A stretch of 64,000 nucleotides of DNA from Polytrichum commune (GCA_950295325.1 OX485803.1:55381554-55445553); one strand, 5' to 3'. Shown: positions 24,861 to 46,424, counted from the first letter of the stretch. A program made the numbers and translations. Notes: a model not told the origin generated them from the letters alone.

Positions 24861-27800
24861 CCTCATGAAACATTTTGACGGTTTGGTCAGTGCAAATATA
24901 TTCCTTCAATGTCGCTATTTTAGTATCACAACTACGACATGTTTTCACCATTGAGGTGTAAATTTGCATCTCCAATTGAACACTAGTGCAACTCTTCTAA
25001 AGGTCATCTTTATACTAAGTTTGAAGTAATTATTAACTTATGCACAAATCTTGAGCATATTATGATTGTAGACATGCACTTCTATTGGCATACCATATGA
25101 TAGTAATGACAAAATCTAGGCTTTGTCGTGAATGTTGTTGACAAGTTTTGATTGTTTGCGCATTGTGTTACTTGTGCCAAAGTACACAATTAGATTGATT
25201 ACTGGACCATGTCAAAGTATGTACATTAATGAGGGTTTCCATCATGCTCTAGTAGTTTTCCTCCAAATGATTTGTATTTGTAGTGTGCATGTCTCAACTA
25301 CTCTTGGAAAAGTTATTGTTTTGGGACCGTTTTGGAACAAGTATTTTGTGCATATTTACATAGTTCCTAGTATTGAACTCTGATATATCATAACCATCAT
25401 ACTTGCCGAGTGTTCACAATCTCCAAGATAACGATTACACTATGTCATGAGTGCAATTATGCAATGAATGATTGTACTCATAACATCTCAAGGGGTGGAC
25501 TCTTCATTGGAAACTTAATGGACGTGCATGGGTGCCTTTGAAATAAAACACCCTATATACAAGACATTTACAGAGAAGAAAAAAAATGTGTACGTACAAA
25601 TCATAGGCTAGAAAATGGACTCATGTGTTTGTACTAAGCTTTTCATTCTAATGTGATAAATGCCTATAGTACATACACAAAATATAAATCATGAAATAAA
25701 CAAGCTTTTATTACATATACAATCCACTTTCACTTTCCAACAAGAAAGTCATCAAAAAAGTTCTCATCTATAAGATATAAGTCATAATAATATGACCCTA
25801 AAACACATATCATTTGAATGAAATAAGGTAAATTGGATGAAACTATCACATCTATTGTCAATTTTCCTCTAATCCTTAGGGACTCCTTTTGCACATCTAC
25901 CTTCATTTTGAGATTCTTAGTAGCATTTTTGAACCCCCATATGTCCAAGAAGAAAAAAAGTGGTTGCGAGTGATTTGCAAGGATTAGACCTTTCAACACA
26001 AACTTTTCTCTTTTCTTGTTTTTTTTTCTTGCACCTCGACATAATAAAGTTTTGCACCGTCTAGAGCAAACGGATCATAATTTTGTATCAATGACTCTAA
26101 GATATGGACCTTGAAGTGGTTGGAACCCTTCATTTTTTCTTTGTTACATATTTAGCTATTTTAGAAAGTAACAATGTTAGTGATATGAATAATTAAGGTT
26201 TTTCCTGCCAATTTATGCACCTCGAACTTTTAGCCAATCATATCAAAGATCAAGTGATTTGATACATTTTGGAATTGTTATTATTTTACGAAGGAAAATG
26301 CTCGTAAGATGATTTGGTGGAGACTAAGGATAAAGATCCATATTCTAACTGCGCAGATGTGATTTGAAATTACCTCCCTAGACCTTTCCCTTGTTTGCCA
26401 ACCACGGGGGGTGCACTTCATTGTCAAGTTGAACACCACGTGAGATAAAACAAAATCTACTTTTTACATAAAGCATCACCAAAATGGTTCAAAAGTTTAT
26501 GATTTTTTTTTCATGAGTAGATATACATAGTATCTATTACATAGTAAAAATTGGTAACCAAATTTGATGATTTGTTTTTTTATAAAACATACCGTTTCTA
26601 ACTAGAATGACACAACATTGAACTAAACAAATTACTACAAAAAATGAAGATGACTAAAAATTTCAAAAAAATATACAAAAGATATTATCAATGGTTATGT
26701 GTATGTAGAAAAAATATCATAATTTTAAAATTTATCTATGGCATGTAATATAGGGTAGCAAACTTTTATCGCACGTGGTTATGAAATGTAAGGGGGTGTG
26801 ATCCCCCCGTGTTGCCAACACAAAATAAAGTTTCCAATTCATACTTTATAATACATCTTTGATTCCAGAAAGCCCTAGATTTTTACGCATTAAATGTACA
26901 CACTAGAGAAAAACAATGCCTCTCCCTTATATCTACTATGTACACTAATGCCTCAAATAATACCCCTTCCTACACTCACGTTAATTCGTATGTGGTATGA
27001 AGGGTCCACCTCCTGAGCATAACATAGTGTAACTATAAAAATCTTTGAAACATAAATTTTGGAACCCACACAAATTTTGTTTACACTTGGCTGTGAAGTT
27101 GAAGCATGCTTTTATATTAACGGTGATGCACTTTGATATTTCAAATTTTGAGCTTTGAGCTTTGCAAGTGATACAATCACATGTACAAAGTGACTATTTT
27201 ATGGACACATTTTATTGGTGAAGAGACTTGATTCAAGTACGCGCATAACAAGGGCAAGGTGTGAATCACCATCCGCTTTGATTATGGTGCATGGTCGTGA
27301 CATGGATATCTTGAACTCTAGTAAACTATGAAGTCCTAAAGTGGTAGTAAATGTGATCTTAAATGGTTTGTAGGAAACAAGTTCAAATTCAAGTTTGAAA
27401 TGCACATACATGAAAGAAAACCACTTAAGACAATTTGTGAGCACCACTTCAAGAATTTATAAGATACCCATTTTCATTCCAAAAATAGCATGCCCAATTC
27501 TCATGTTCCTCATTTGGATTTGCTAATGTGTTCCTGTAAGTTCTCTTGGATTGTCAAACACCTACATATGTTGGAATGTTGGAAGTGCCCACGTTAGACA
27601 CACTTACCCTAAGTGCATTTCAATCATCAACCACACACACCTCAATGCCTTATCTATCTCAGCATAAAACAAAATAACTATTCTTTTGAGTGACGGTGCC
27701 ACATGTCATGCAATGGTTAGCTTGGGAACCTTTAAAAAGAAAAGTGACGTGGCCTATCAAATTGTAAACTCCCTAGAATATGCCACTCCCTTCTTGAAAA

Positions 27801-29166
27801 GATCGAGATCACCAACCAAGATTCATATGTCATGGAGCCCCACCATCATTGCCTTGCTTTGTATTCATGTGGAGCACAATTGAGCCAACTCACAAGATGC
27901 CCACTACTATCATATGTTGTCATAACCCTTGGGCCCTTTTTATCGAAAAGTTGCGGAATAATAGTATATTGCTAATGATGTGTACTAGGAACTTATTCGC
28001 CTCCCACATAAATCTTGTTCTAGGTTAGCTCCCATGGCATGACTCGGGGGCTCCGATGATCGGAACATAAGGTATGTGTTTGTTTGTTTGTTTTTTTTTT
28101 TTTTTTTTTCATGTTCTCCAACTTTTACCGATTGGATTTACACAACAAACCAGGTGTTGCATTAGGAAATTTATGATGAAACATTTGCCAAAACCGGATT
28201 TAAAATCAGACCTCCCTTACGTTAGTTATGGTTGTTGGAAGTGCATGTTTGTTGATTTCTTAATTGGGTACATAGGCCCTCCCAATTGTGTTCATTATTG
28301 AATGTAGAGAAGTTAATAATATTCAAAGACGTAGTCCTATCTCTTTAAAACATGTTTCTCTATGATGTTTGCTCTTTGATCCTCACCGAACCACATACCA
28401 ATCAAATATAGGGGTATGGTTAAGAAAAGTAACCTCATATGTAACACATGTGTACCTTAAATTTTGTGGATGGGACGTGGACACCTCCAATGTTAAGGCC
28501 GACTAGGTTCTCCTTTATTTTGTCATCCAAAGCTTTTTGATGAATATGTATTGTGTGTGGAGACATGTTGACTTTCATCCAGGTTTGCACCACATCCAAA
28601 GGAATTGGGGTAAGAACATTGATTATCTCAATTAGTGCGTGTGGTACTTATTCCCCAAACATACATTATTTTGTCAAGACTCATATTAGTGAGGGCTGGA
28701 ATTTTTACCAAGTGATACTAAATTCATCAATACATGCTCATTTACCACACATTCAAGAAATTAGTGTGCATTCTAAGGTGTTCATGGAGTGATCAAAAGA
28801 ATCCTATGTAAACATATGCTTGATAGTGAAGAATGCCACAATTAAGAGTGCCGGTATTTTTAGTGAATAGTGTTGCTATGGACAGTGTTTTCAATGGATA
28901 GTGTGAGATGAGCAGTGCTTCCTAGATCTTTTGGTGGCAATAATTTCATAGCATAAAGAAAATTTAGTATCACCTTTACTTATTTCCCACATGCACTATT
29001 AGCCCTCCCTCACTAATTGGAATAATTAGTATACTAAGTTAGGTACTAATAGTTATTTTTGGAATTGCGTATAGTAAAGGAAAAAAAAAAAACTCCAATG
29101 TTGTCACCGGTGTAAATTATGGTGTCGCTTCATTTTCGAGTTGATCTAAATCTATATGTAATCCCA
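24861..29166. other. AT-rich intergenic DNA, no gene
   Basis: No frame above about 90 codons and no recognisable motif. A T-run lies at about 28088-28108 and short poly-A tracts near 25579 and 29081. I cannot assign any element boundary here. Confidence 0.4.
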
Positions 29167-29375
29167 AAACCAACGAATACGGAGATTCGGCTGCTAGCTA
29201 TAGATGAACCATTTAAGTTTGAGAAATAATTGGTTGGAGTTCAAGGCTTTAGAAAAATTGTTGATCATGTTAGAGGAATTTAGAGAATATACCCCAAATT
29301 TTACCAAGAAAAGCCTAAAGATGTCAACATGTAACAAACTGGACTTCGAAACATAAGGATTGTCCCCGGACAATG
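29167..29375. mobile_element. hAT-like MITE remnant, copy H6
   Basis: Degenerate match to copy H1: GCTAGCTATAGATGAACC, GATGTCAACATGTAAC and TCCCCGGACAATG in the same order. The left tip is decayed. Confidence 0.55.
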
Positions 29376-30109
29376 CTCAAAATGGGCCTTACAAGAATTA
29401 GAGGGCCCCTGACAACTATTGCCTCCTTTCGAAAGGTGAACACCTTGAAAGGGTGTGGACAAGGCAACCAACAACAATCTCACCCAAGGGCAAGCCCCTA
29501 GGTTTCCCACATGGTTGGTTGAAAATACCAAGTTTACTTGGATACTCACACTATGATTTGGTGGATCCTAGGTGGTACGGTGCACTGGAAATCAAGTGCT
29601 AGGAAGGTTTGCATATAGGGAACTTATGGGCTAGGGAAGTTCAATGTTGTCATGTCGTAGACGTCCCTTATTTGGTTTCGTATCTTAATCAAACACTTGT
29701 CTTTTTGTTCTATGTGGTTTGGTGTGGCTCCAAGAATGGGTACTAGAAAGACAATGGTTAAGAAATATTGGATTGTGTGCTCAAAATACTCCTTTGGTAA
29801 GATGAATTCACATAAGTGCAAACTCAGTTTCATGATTTTAAAAACCAACTCAGCAATAAGTTCCTACCAATTTCATTGTAATCATGAATTGAATTCACTA
29901 TACAGACAACCAATTTAGCTTGAACTTTCAACCACTTTCACTACATGTTGTGAACAACTTCATGATTTGGTGCCCATGTTCACAACTTCACAAAACCAAT
30001 TTCATGAACTATATAGCTTTATTTCACAAAGAACGGTACATCATGTGTAAGATTATCCTAAGTGCTCCCCACAACTAGCTTTACCAAAGCTTGTATTGAC
30101 CTCTCTTAT

Positions 30110-30560
30110 CCAACCTTGCACCATGCTTGCAGTGGTTGCTTGTATGTCATCATTAATACGAAGGAACGATGTTCTTCATTGTTAAAATCATCTAGTTTAT
30201 AGCGCATCAACTTGAGGATAAATCCAACCTGACTTTGACTGCCTTTTGAAAACACAACTGATAGATACAAGGGGTAGGAATTGAAAAACTTCATTCAGAT
30301 CACAATGGAGAGATTCTATGGTGATGTTTGGATCTACATGAGGCCTCCCTACTAACCATTGAATGTGCTCATCTTGTAGAATTGGATAGCAAACATCGCC
30401 TTTGTGTTTGGGCACTAATTGACCATTTTCTTCAAAGCTTTGGTTATGCTCCTGATAGTCTCGTAAGGATAACCGTAACGTTCAGTTGTCTTAGGATAAG
30501 ATGATCCCTCATTAGAAATAAAATGTATGATTCATGAGCGAAGTGCATCATCTTTGCAGT
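30110..30560 (-). pseudogene. Decayed Tc1/mariner-type transposase N-terminal fragment
   Basis: The reverse strand reads TERYGYPYETIRSITKAL, shaped like the first helix-turn-helix. After a frame change comes QDEHIQWLVGRPHVDPNITI and ESLHCDLNEVF, the typical second DNA-binding helix set of Tc1/mariner-like (DDE_3) proteins. After another shift comes LKLMRYKLDDFNNEEHRSF. At least two frame breaks and stops show it is dead. I found no DDE catalytic half downstream. Identification is by motif pattern only. Confidence 0.45.
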
Positions 30561-30599
30561 CATATCTACGCATGTGACTAGGCATAGCTATCCCCCGGC

Positions 30600-32178
30600 A
30601 CGCAAATTCATTGATTTTGTAGGAGATGACTCAAGAGATACAGACCGAAACTAACTATTTGTTTGTAAGGAACCAACAAAGTCACGATTTTTGGTCACTT
30701 ATAGTAGGCCCCCGCCAATTCTATGATTATCTAGGAGACAACTCGAGTGATCTAAATAAATCGCGGAGTAATCATATTGAATATATTATATTCATAGATT
30801 GTAGATAATCATAGAATTTGCTCATTTATCCACACTAGACGACTCAAGTGATCCGAATAAATTGCGAGTTCTATGATTATCTACAATTTGTGACTCTAAA
30901 TAAACTTTGCAAATTTGAATGAAATCTATGTCTCAAATTTTGTGAACACAAAAAATTCAAAGAAAATACAATACTGTCATTTTCTATTGAGTCGTGCAAA
31001 AGAGGCCTTGAGGTATATAACATTACAAAACCTTGTAAGAGAACCCAAGCGTGCTAGAGAACTGGATTGACACACTAGAGGACTAGAGAAGTGGATCAAC
31101 ACACTAGAGAACTAGAGAATTACATCACTCCTAAAGAACTAGAAAGTCGTATGTGGCCACACAAATTCGCTTCCAAATCGATTCTACTATTAGACCTAGT
31201 ACGAAGGCTCTCACCAACAATTGGATGTTGCATTACGAGAAGGCATAGAATGCGAAACGAGAAGGCGAGTCGTTGAGAAGTTGAGAATACAAGGACCGCT
31301 TGGTTTGGAAGATTCATGAAGTTGCTAGAGATAAAGGTCCACTATCATGAAACTGAGGTCTGCCACATGTCAAGTTGGTTTAGAAGACTCATGAACTAAT
31401 TTAGATGGTTCATGAAATCGGTACAACATGAGTTGGAAGGTTCACGAAGTAGCTTGGAACTTTCACGAAATTGACTTTGCACTTCCATGAAGTCATCGTA
31501 CTAAAGGAGTTTGATAACCATTCTAAGCTCAATAATGAACATGATTGGGGGAGACTCACATACATCACCATTTGGTGAGCATTACAATCTTCACTTTCAT
31601 AACGAACAAGATATCCATGGTGAGCTCCCAAAGCATAAGGTGAATGGCTGAAGCCTTGATTTGGAATTGCTATCCATCTCGTACTAATCATGTGTTTTCA
31701 TATTTTTGAAGCAGTGGGCTAGTTGGAAAAGTAACCATTTAAGACCCATCTATGATGGCGGATTGAAGAATATGTAAGTTAAGGAGAGTGACTTGAAAAG
31801 GATATGGTTCCAGCTGCAAGTTAGTTTGGCAGCTTTTATGAAAGGGATGTCATAACTCCTGGTTATTATTATTATTACAGTCACTTAGGTGAATTCAACA
31901 TCCGAGAATATTTCACACCACCCTATGTAAATTGATGGTCCAGGGATCATGGTTCTGATGTTCTTGCAGAATTATATATCATTGCAGATGCAAAGAGCAT
32001 CCCCCTTATAAGGCATGTTGGCCTTATGTTCTTCATTGGACACCTCTATTTATGATCTGAGTGGTGTAATGCACAGAGCTTGACAATGAAAAGACTCGTG
32101 TTTCAGGGAGACCGGCAATTCACGTGTTCAGAATAGAGACACCGTTCTGGGTTTCATATGAACACAATTCTGGGAGGC
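30600..32178. other. Intergenic with small inverted and direct repeats
   Basis: TCTATGATTATCTA occurs at 30718 and 30871, and inverted at about 30802, giving hairpins at 30795-30890. CACACTAGAGAACTAGAGAA-like words repeat at 31040-31130. TTCATGAA-type palindromes cluster at 31305-31490. No gene seen. Confidence 0.4.
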
Positions 32179-32181
32179 TAA

Positions 32182-32726
32182 GGGCCGCTTTAATTTACAC
32201 CTAGAGGCCGGGCCAATTCCCCTTGAGGCCGATTGCATGATATTTCAGCCCCTTTTGGGTTGGAGGCCGCCCTCAACTACATATTATAATAAGATTAGAA
32301 TGGGGGTCATTTTTCCCATATGTAAAGGCCTTAGGGCCAGGAAGGTAGGCCGATTCAATAAATCTAGTATAATCCAATGGATCTAGCATAATCTAGTATA
32401 GAGCCGTTCGTATTTCCACACAACCCAATGGATATGGTTCGCTAAAAAAACATATTTGATTAAAGAAAGTTTTTTTTTAAATATATGAAATTTGACATTG
32501 GCCCCGAGGTCAAGAATTGACCCTTCATTTTGGGTGGATCCAATTCAATGAGCTCGGGCCGTGTGATACCATGCATTTTTTGATTAAATAATTCAAACCA
32601 CCAAATCGGCCCGGCCTCTAGGTGTAAAGGGGTTGGGGCCAATTTCAACCTTTTGACCAATCACAAGTGAGAATTTCAAGCCACTTACACAACGAATTGC
32701 CCCGGCCTCTAGGTGTAAAGCAGCCC
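32182..32726. mobile_element. Harbinger-like 540-bp MITE, copy 3
   Basis: 545 bp between TAA duplications (32179-32181 and 32727-32729). Same orientation as copy 1, with the internal block AATCTAGCATAATC nearly unchanged. No coding capacity. Confidence 0.85.
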
Positions 32727-32828
32727 TAATATCATCACTTAAAGAAGAGACAATCTGCATGTTGATCTCTTATCATTTTACATGCTGACTCCAATTTCAA
32801 AACTTGAATTTATGATTCGCAATTGGTA

Positions 32829-33204
32829 CACTATATATGATATTTAGTGTCACCGATTCTAATTGTCTTGCTCAATACGAATTTTGAACCGCTGTATAAT
32901 GTCACCACCACCTAATGTTAACCCAACATCATTTGTCATTCCTTGTAAACTAGTTGGGGGATCATAGATTTACAGTGTTGCAATTACTGTCACTTACCAA
33001 GTGATTTTGCATCCAAATATCAATCAATCATCTATGACAATATTTCATCAGAAGTTGCTGACAAGAGAAGGTAGGGTTTCGACCAATGGATGAACTCATC
33101 CATCATCCATGACAATATTTGTTCACTTATTCATACCCAGTGTCATCTGAAAAGTAATCACAGTGACATAAAATACCATATGACACTAAATATCACATTT
33201 AGTA
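32829..33204. mobile_element. Foldback MITE, TA type, copy F4
   Basis: Starts CACTATATATGATATTTAG and ends ATATCACATTTAGTA within TA flanks. The interior is co-linear with copy F1, including GTCACTTACCAAGTGATTTT. Confidence 0.65.
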
Positions 33205-33389
33205 TAGTTAAGGGGACGAGACAATTTTCGATTCAATCCAAATGTTGAAACTGAATGTGGAAGTGTCCAGAATGATGCCTTATGTGACTTTAAGATTGTG
33301 GCACTTCCAACTTCGCATACAATTCAAATTAAGAACAAGCTCATAAATCTTAATGTAAGTTCCATGGGTAATTTACATTGCAAGTAATT

Positions 33390-33885
33390 GCAATGCCCGT
33401 GTTGTTGCACTTGTGCATTTGAAATATGTCCTAGGCCATCCTCACACATTGTGCTGAGCATGTTGTTGTCGATGATCGAATGATTTGGAAGCTTGAAAAG
33501 GATAAACAATTGGTGAGCAATCACCGTTCAACCTAAGTTCCCAAAATTAAAATTGTACCATCTGGCCCCTTGCAACCTTGCACATGAAAAAATTAAGTCC
33601 CATGCCATTCCTGTATTGTCCACTCAATATGCCAATGCCATATACACGCCATTGATAATCGACCATTTGATAGTTTAGAAAAGGGTAAAAGGTGTGGTTA
33701 ATCATGTGAGCACCACTCAACCTTTCCAAATTCATGGTCTTGGGCCATAGCACTTGCACACATCAATTAGTGTCCCAGCCATCCCCATACCATTTGCTCA
33801 ATATGCCACCTTTGGTGATCGACCGATTGAAAGTTTGGAAAGGATGAAATCAGGCAATCATTGTTCAACCTTTCCAAAATGTGTA
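33390..33885. repeat. Three degenerate copies of a 150-190-bp unit
   Basis: Each copy has a CATyCC start, a CTCAATATGCCA-like block, a GATCGAcC block, then TTGGAAAGG and TTCAACCTTTCC. Ends fall near 33535, 33727 and 33875. The third copy is openly translatable but I recognise no domain. Possibly an old duplicated exon or transposon piece. Confidence 0.5.
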
Positions 33886-34070
33886 TTAGATTTCCCAACT
33901 CCACATAAAAGTGACTTTGAAGGTTGGCATGAAGATTGATGATTTGACGCTTTTCCAATGGAGTCCTAGGAAACTTGCATTGTGGCGACTTCATTGAGGG
34001 CCGGAAGAATGCCAACGATGCCGAGTTGGAGCCACTCCTTTTCCGTCGTGAACTGACTTACTAATACCAT

Positions 34071-34240
34071 GCCCACACTTACTGGTGTGGGCCGCCATCA
34101 AACAACTTTTACCGGCATGGGCCCCCCATTGAACATCTCCTACTAGTATGGGCCACTTTTAGCTCCAATTTGACCAGTGAAAGCCACTGGATATAACTGA
34201 TTGAAACCTTTCACATGTGGCCCGCACTAGTAAGTGTGGG
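34071..34240. repeat. Inverted repeat with CCCACACTTACTGGTG ends
   Basis: The left end CCCACACTTACTGGTGTGGG pairs with CACTAGTAAGTGTGGG at the right, and similar words repeat inside. The same core occurs near 5147 and 11520, so it is a dispersed MITE-like family. Target duplications are unclear. Confidence 0.5.
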
Positions 34241-36101
34241 TGGCTATTACACCTCTTGCCTCTTTGTTGCTACACAAGGCTCCCAAAGTGAAGACTCAAG
34301 AGTAGAAGCGAAAAGGGAAAGCTACATTCAAGCCAAGCTTATCTCTCCGCCACTCTTCAAGCAGCCATTCTCCACTTTCGCACCACCACACACAACCCCC
34401 CGTCCGCCCTTTTTGGCTACATGGCTGGCTGGCTGGCTGTATTGGTTCCGTCCCTGCAATATGCTTTGCATTTTCACAAGTTACCAGGGAGCTGGAGTTC
34501 TTGCAGCAGAAACAACAACGTGGAATCAAGGAAATGCTTCGGAGACGGATAGAGTATATTTGGATGTGAGCAAGCTGGATACGGTTTCGGAAAGACAATG
34601 CGTCGCATCGCTTGTACCCTGGTGTGTGTCTCGTTGTATGTTTCGTCCCTTTGTTTATGAACTGCTTGGGATTATCAGGCTTCAAGTTTGGAGGAGATTT
34701 TTGGAACGCGCCACTCAAGGCCCTGCCCTCTCGGTCAATCGGAGAGACCGCATGTAGATGAAATTATTGACAGGAAATCTGATCCTGAGAAATGTTCTGC
34801 GGAACTTCCCACCCTCGAGTCTCGAAGCCCGACTTGACCTTGAACCTTGGATTCTGATTTTCGGGAGGAACGCTGCTGGTTTAATGGTGGCGTTTGGGAT
34901 GCTTGCGGTGCGCGCCTTGGACTAGGGAGACCAGGAGCATCATTTTAGTGCCTGTGTTTACGTCTCGTAGGGTGTTGGAACAATCTTGTCGAAAAGACCC
35001 GTGAATCAGACTTGCTTCAGTTCATTTGCACTGAGTTGGGAAGTCTAGTCAGGGAGGGGATGCTTGAGTTGGGTTATGAAAGAGAAGTTAAGATTGAGTT
35101 GAGTTATTAAGAGAAGATTTGGAAGCATGCTACCTACTTATGATTTTCTTGTACGACCTTTTGCCGGGCTGCGGCATTTGCAGCCAGGCACCGAAGGTGT
35201 TTTTTGATAGTTGTGGCTTCTTGCATTTAACACACGCTACAATCCTATCTGCGTCTTCGATGTCTAACCTCTCAGATTGAGGCTCCCAGGCTCTTTTGAA
35301 TACGTGTAGAATGGAATAAAAAGTTTCGGATAGAATTTCGCGGGTTTGAAGCAATGCAGAATTGCGGGGCAGGCTGGTAGGCCTATTCCACCTTCTGAAC
35401 CTGCGGTTGCCTTAGCAATTTTAAAAAGCCCATAGAATCATCGTGTTTCCGCCACAGCAACGCGAAATTCGGTGGTTGCAGACCGAGGATCAAATGAGGT
35501 TCTCACGCATGTGAACACCAAGTTTAAATAAACATTGTAGGAGTATCACTGAGCTCAGGTATGTACTTAGCGAGGTCTGACGGTCACTGTAGAAGCTAGA
35601 ACTGTAGTCGGGACGTGTCGGTTGGAATGTCGTAGGATTGGGAATGAGTGGATATTCACACATGTTTGAAAAGTGGTCGTGGTTTGTGCAAATTTCAGAA
35701 AGACATGCATTGGGCATCTCGGAAGACTGAAGGTTGAGATGGTTGGTTGTGGAATGCAAGTCCAGCACCAAGGTGGCGGCATTCTCCGCATCTTCTTAGA
35801 ACAGCTTCATCAGCGCGGTCTTTTGACCATCTGACAAATTCGCACTGAGGTACGAAGGGGAGTGTGTGTCGATGTGTTTCGATAGACAACAGTTTGTTAA
35901 TAATTATCTGATTCTCGTCTCCTCCTGTATTGACATCTTTGCGACACGCATGGAGTTGTTTTCTATCCAATATCGTATGCCATCCTTCATCGTACTCGCC
36001 GAAATTAATATTTCAGAAGAAACGATCTCTCTGCGCTCCTCTGAGCAGCGTTTGTCTCCGTTGCATGGAATCCTAGCAGCCAGTTTGTTGGAGCTGAAGC
36101 C
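34241..36101 (+). promoter_or_regulatory. Probable phototropin promoter and 5' leader region
   Basis: Unique, less AT-rich sequence immediately upstream of the phototropin start. It holds a chance-sized open frame of 180 codons (34215-34757, +) overlapped by one of 140 codons on the other strand; neither shows a known domain. A transcribed leader, possibly with its own intron, is the simplest reading, but no transcription start can be fixed from sequence. Confidence 0.35.
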
Positions 36102-44220
<8,119 letters not shown>

Positions 44221-45391
44221 ACGGTGCATTTTTTCTCTGAATCCAGGGCATAGAGCGTTGGGCTTTCAGGGTTCAGTTATCTTCTCGGAAAATGGGTCGA
44301 GAATCATCATGATTTGTACCAAACGGGGTAACAATACAATTAGAGTAAACATGTCTATCCAGATTCCAACCTTTAATAGAGTAGAAACCTCATGCTTGTA
44401 GAGGTTTTTCAATCTGCATCTTGCATTACCGAAGTGTGTACACACCTTTTGTGATGAAAGGTGGCGGGTCTTTAGTTGACAGCAGATTGGAAGATTGGGA
44501 TTTTCGACATGCAAAGTGGTGTATCTGCAATCTGTAGAGCCTGACTAGACTCATCATTGGCGACCATCTCCTCAATATTGTATCTGTTATTAACCTATGC
44601 GGCCCAAGGCAGATATATCATGGACAACTTGGCCAGGTGCACACACAAATCACCCTCCCATATTCAGTTCTTGTTCCTAGCACTCGCAGCCCATTATGAA
44701 CATTTTGGACATTTTGGTATTTTGTTCATAGTACTCACAGGTTCATGATTGACTGGACAGCAGGGTTAAGGGCTCAAGAAGACCACCCAAGTTTAGGAGG
44801 ACGTCCAGCGAGAGAGAGACAAGCACAGATGGATCGTCATCCGAGTTGTACTATAATTTTTGCACATTCAGCAGTGTTTCGAATAATTGGGCCCGATTGG
44901 TTGGTAGGTGGTTACTCATTACGCGCTTGGTCTTTCATCCTGCATCCATTGGGTGACTCCACTAGAAGAAAGACGTAATTCTGGGTTACGTTCAGAGCAG
45001 GTGTTTCAAGGTGAAGAAAAATGTACATCATTGAGGTTCAATGTAGTAACAAATTAAAACCAGTTGTTGTCGGTGTCTTTATCGTCTCTCCTGCGTTTTA
45101 ATTTTTTTGTCCTGGAGAGCACGCACTGAAGTCCTATGGTACACTACAAATTGTTAGAGAGTTCAGGCGACGTTGTTCGTCTGCACGAGGATTGATCTGC
45201 GTTTGTGTGTGGATTTGTTGTGTGATCTTCGCCCTAAAGCCCTGTCTGTGACTGGTACTCTTTATCTTGGCACGACTCCTAACATAGAAAGTTCACCTTG
45301 AGTCTAGCTTCGTCGACATTAATCATTTCTCCGAGCATCCCAGCGGAGGATAAGTATCACCAAAGCGCATCACATACACATTTATGTGTAT
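44221..45391. other. Phototropin 3' flank, no further gene
   Basis: Probable 3' untranslated sequence, then intergenic DNA. Short unconserved frames only. Confidence 0.45.
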
Positions 45392-45606
45392 CAGTTTCCG
45401 GGGAGGTTTTCGGGCATAACCGGTCGAGATCCCAGTGTTCCCAAGTCCAACCGGTTACATGCTGACATCTTTCGGTTTTTCTTTATTAATTTGAGGTATC
45501 AACTACAAACTCCTCTAAACTGTTCGGTAAACTTCCTAAAGTCTTGAACTACAACCGGTTATTTCTACCGGTTCGTATGAAACGAGCTGTCGGTTCTCCC
45601 CGTTCA
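45392..45606. mobile_element. hAT-like MITE, copy H3 (inverted)
   Basis: Starts CAGTTTCCGGGGAGGTTTTC and ends GGTTCTCCCCGTTCA; the body is the reverse complement of copy H1. Flanks ATGTGTAT and TTGTGTAT form an 8-bp duplication with one mismatch. Confidence 0.7.
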
Positions 45607-46273
45607 TTGTGTATTGCCAGACACCATAGCAAATATAGATAGGCTCTCAATAATGCAGAATCCAAGTTCGCATCAGAAATAGACCGGAAGTCGGAGAGGA
45701 ACTTCTGCGAAGAAACCTTAAGAGTCAAAGGTAGGGAGTTGTATAAAACGCATGCAACGGTCATAAAAATATATAGAAACCATAAAAGTGCAACGCTCAT
45801 CGTGCACCTACATCATTAGATTGAAGCTAAAACCTTGGCCTCCGGATACTTCATCACCTTGCAGGCAACACAGATTGCTTCATCACCTTCTTACACTGAA
45901 TTCCTGCAACGGACGTTGAATGTTTAACGAAAACACCCAAAATTTCGCAAACCCCAAAAAATTAAGTACGAAGAGGTGAGGGGTCAATTAAGGCCACTGT
46001 TACCTAAAAAACACGCATCATCCGTGTGGGCAAAATCTGGAAGAGGTACATCGTGTCTTTTTCAAAACACCAGACTTTTTCAAACATCTACCACTACATT
46101 TTAGGTCCGATAACTTGGTAAAATTGGTTTGTATATTATATAATCTCCTACATATATCGAAAATTACTACATACTACTGACATTATTCTAAAGATCACCA
46201 ATACGACTGCTCATTGGTTGCGATAACTTTGCTATACAGTCAATGCTCAACACTGATAGGTTAGATGTACTAA

Positions 46274-46394
46274 GGGTTAGTTACCATGTAGGCCGCTCGC
46301 CCACCGGATTCTAGTGCAAATGTAGATGCCACCAGGTAGAGTGTACATTTCCACTAGAATCTGGTCGGCGAGTGGCCTACATGAAAACTAACCC
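46274..46394. mobile_element. 121-bp hairpin MITE, TAA-flanked
   Basis: Almost the whole element is two inverted arms of about 52 bp: GGGTTAGTTACCATGTAGGC at the left, paired with GGCCTACATGAAAACTAACC at the right. TAA lies on both sides (46271-46273, 46395-46397). A partial relative lies at 23735-23800. Confidence 0.75.
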
Positions 46395-46424
46395 TAACCA
46401 CTCTGCTAGATCAGAATCTCTGTG

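Noticed and set aside
24861-29166. Possible LTR retrotransposon body.
   Set aside because: No paired LTRs, primer-binding site, or reverse transcriptase/integrase motifs in any frame.
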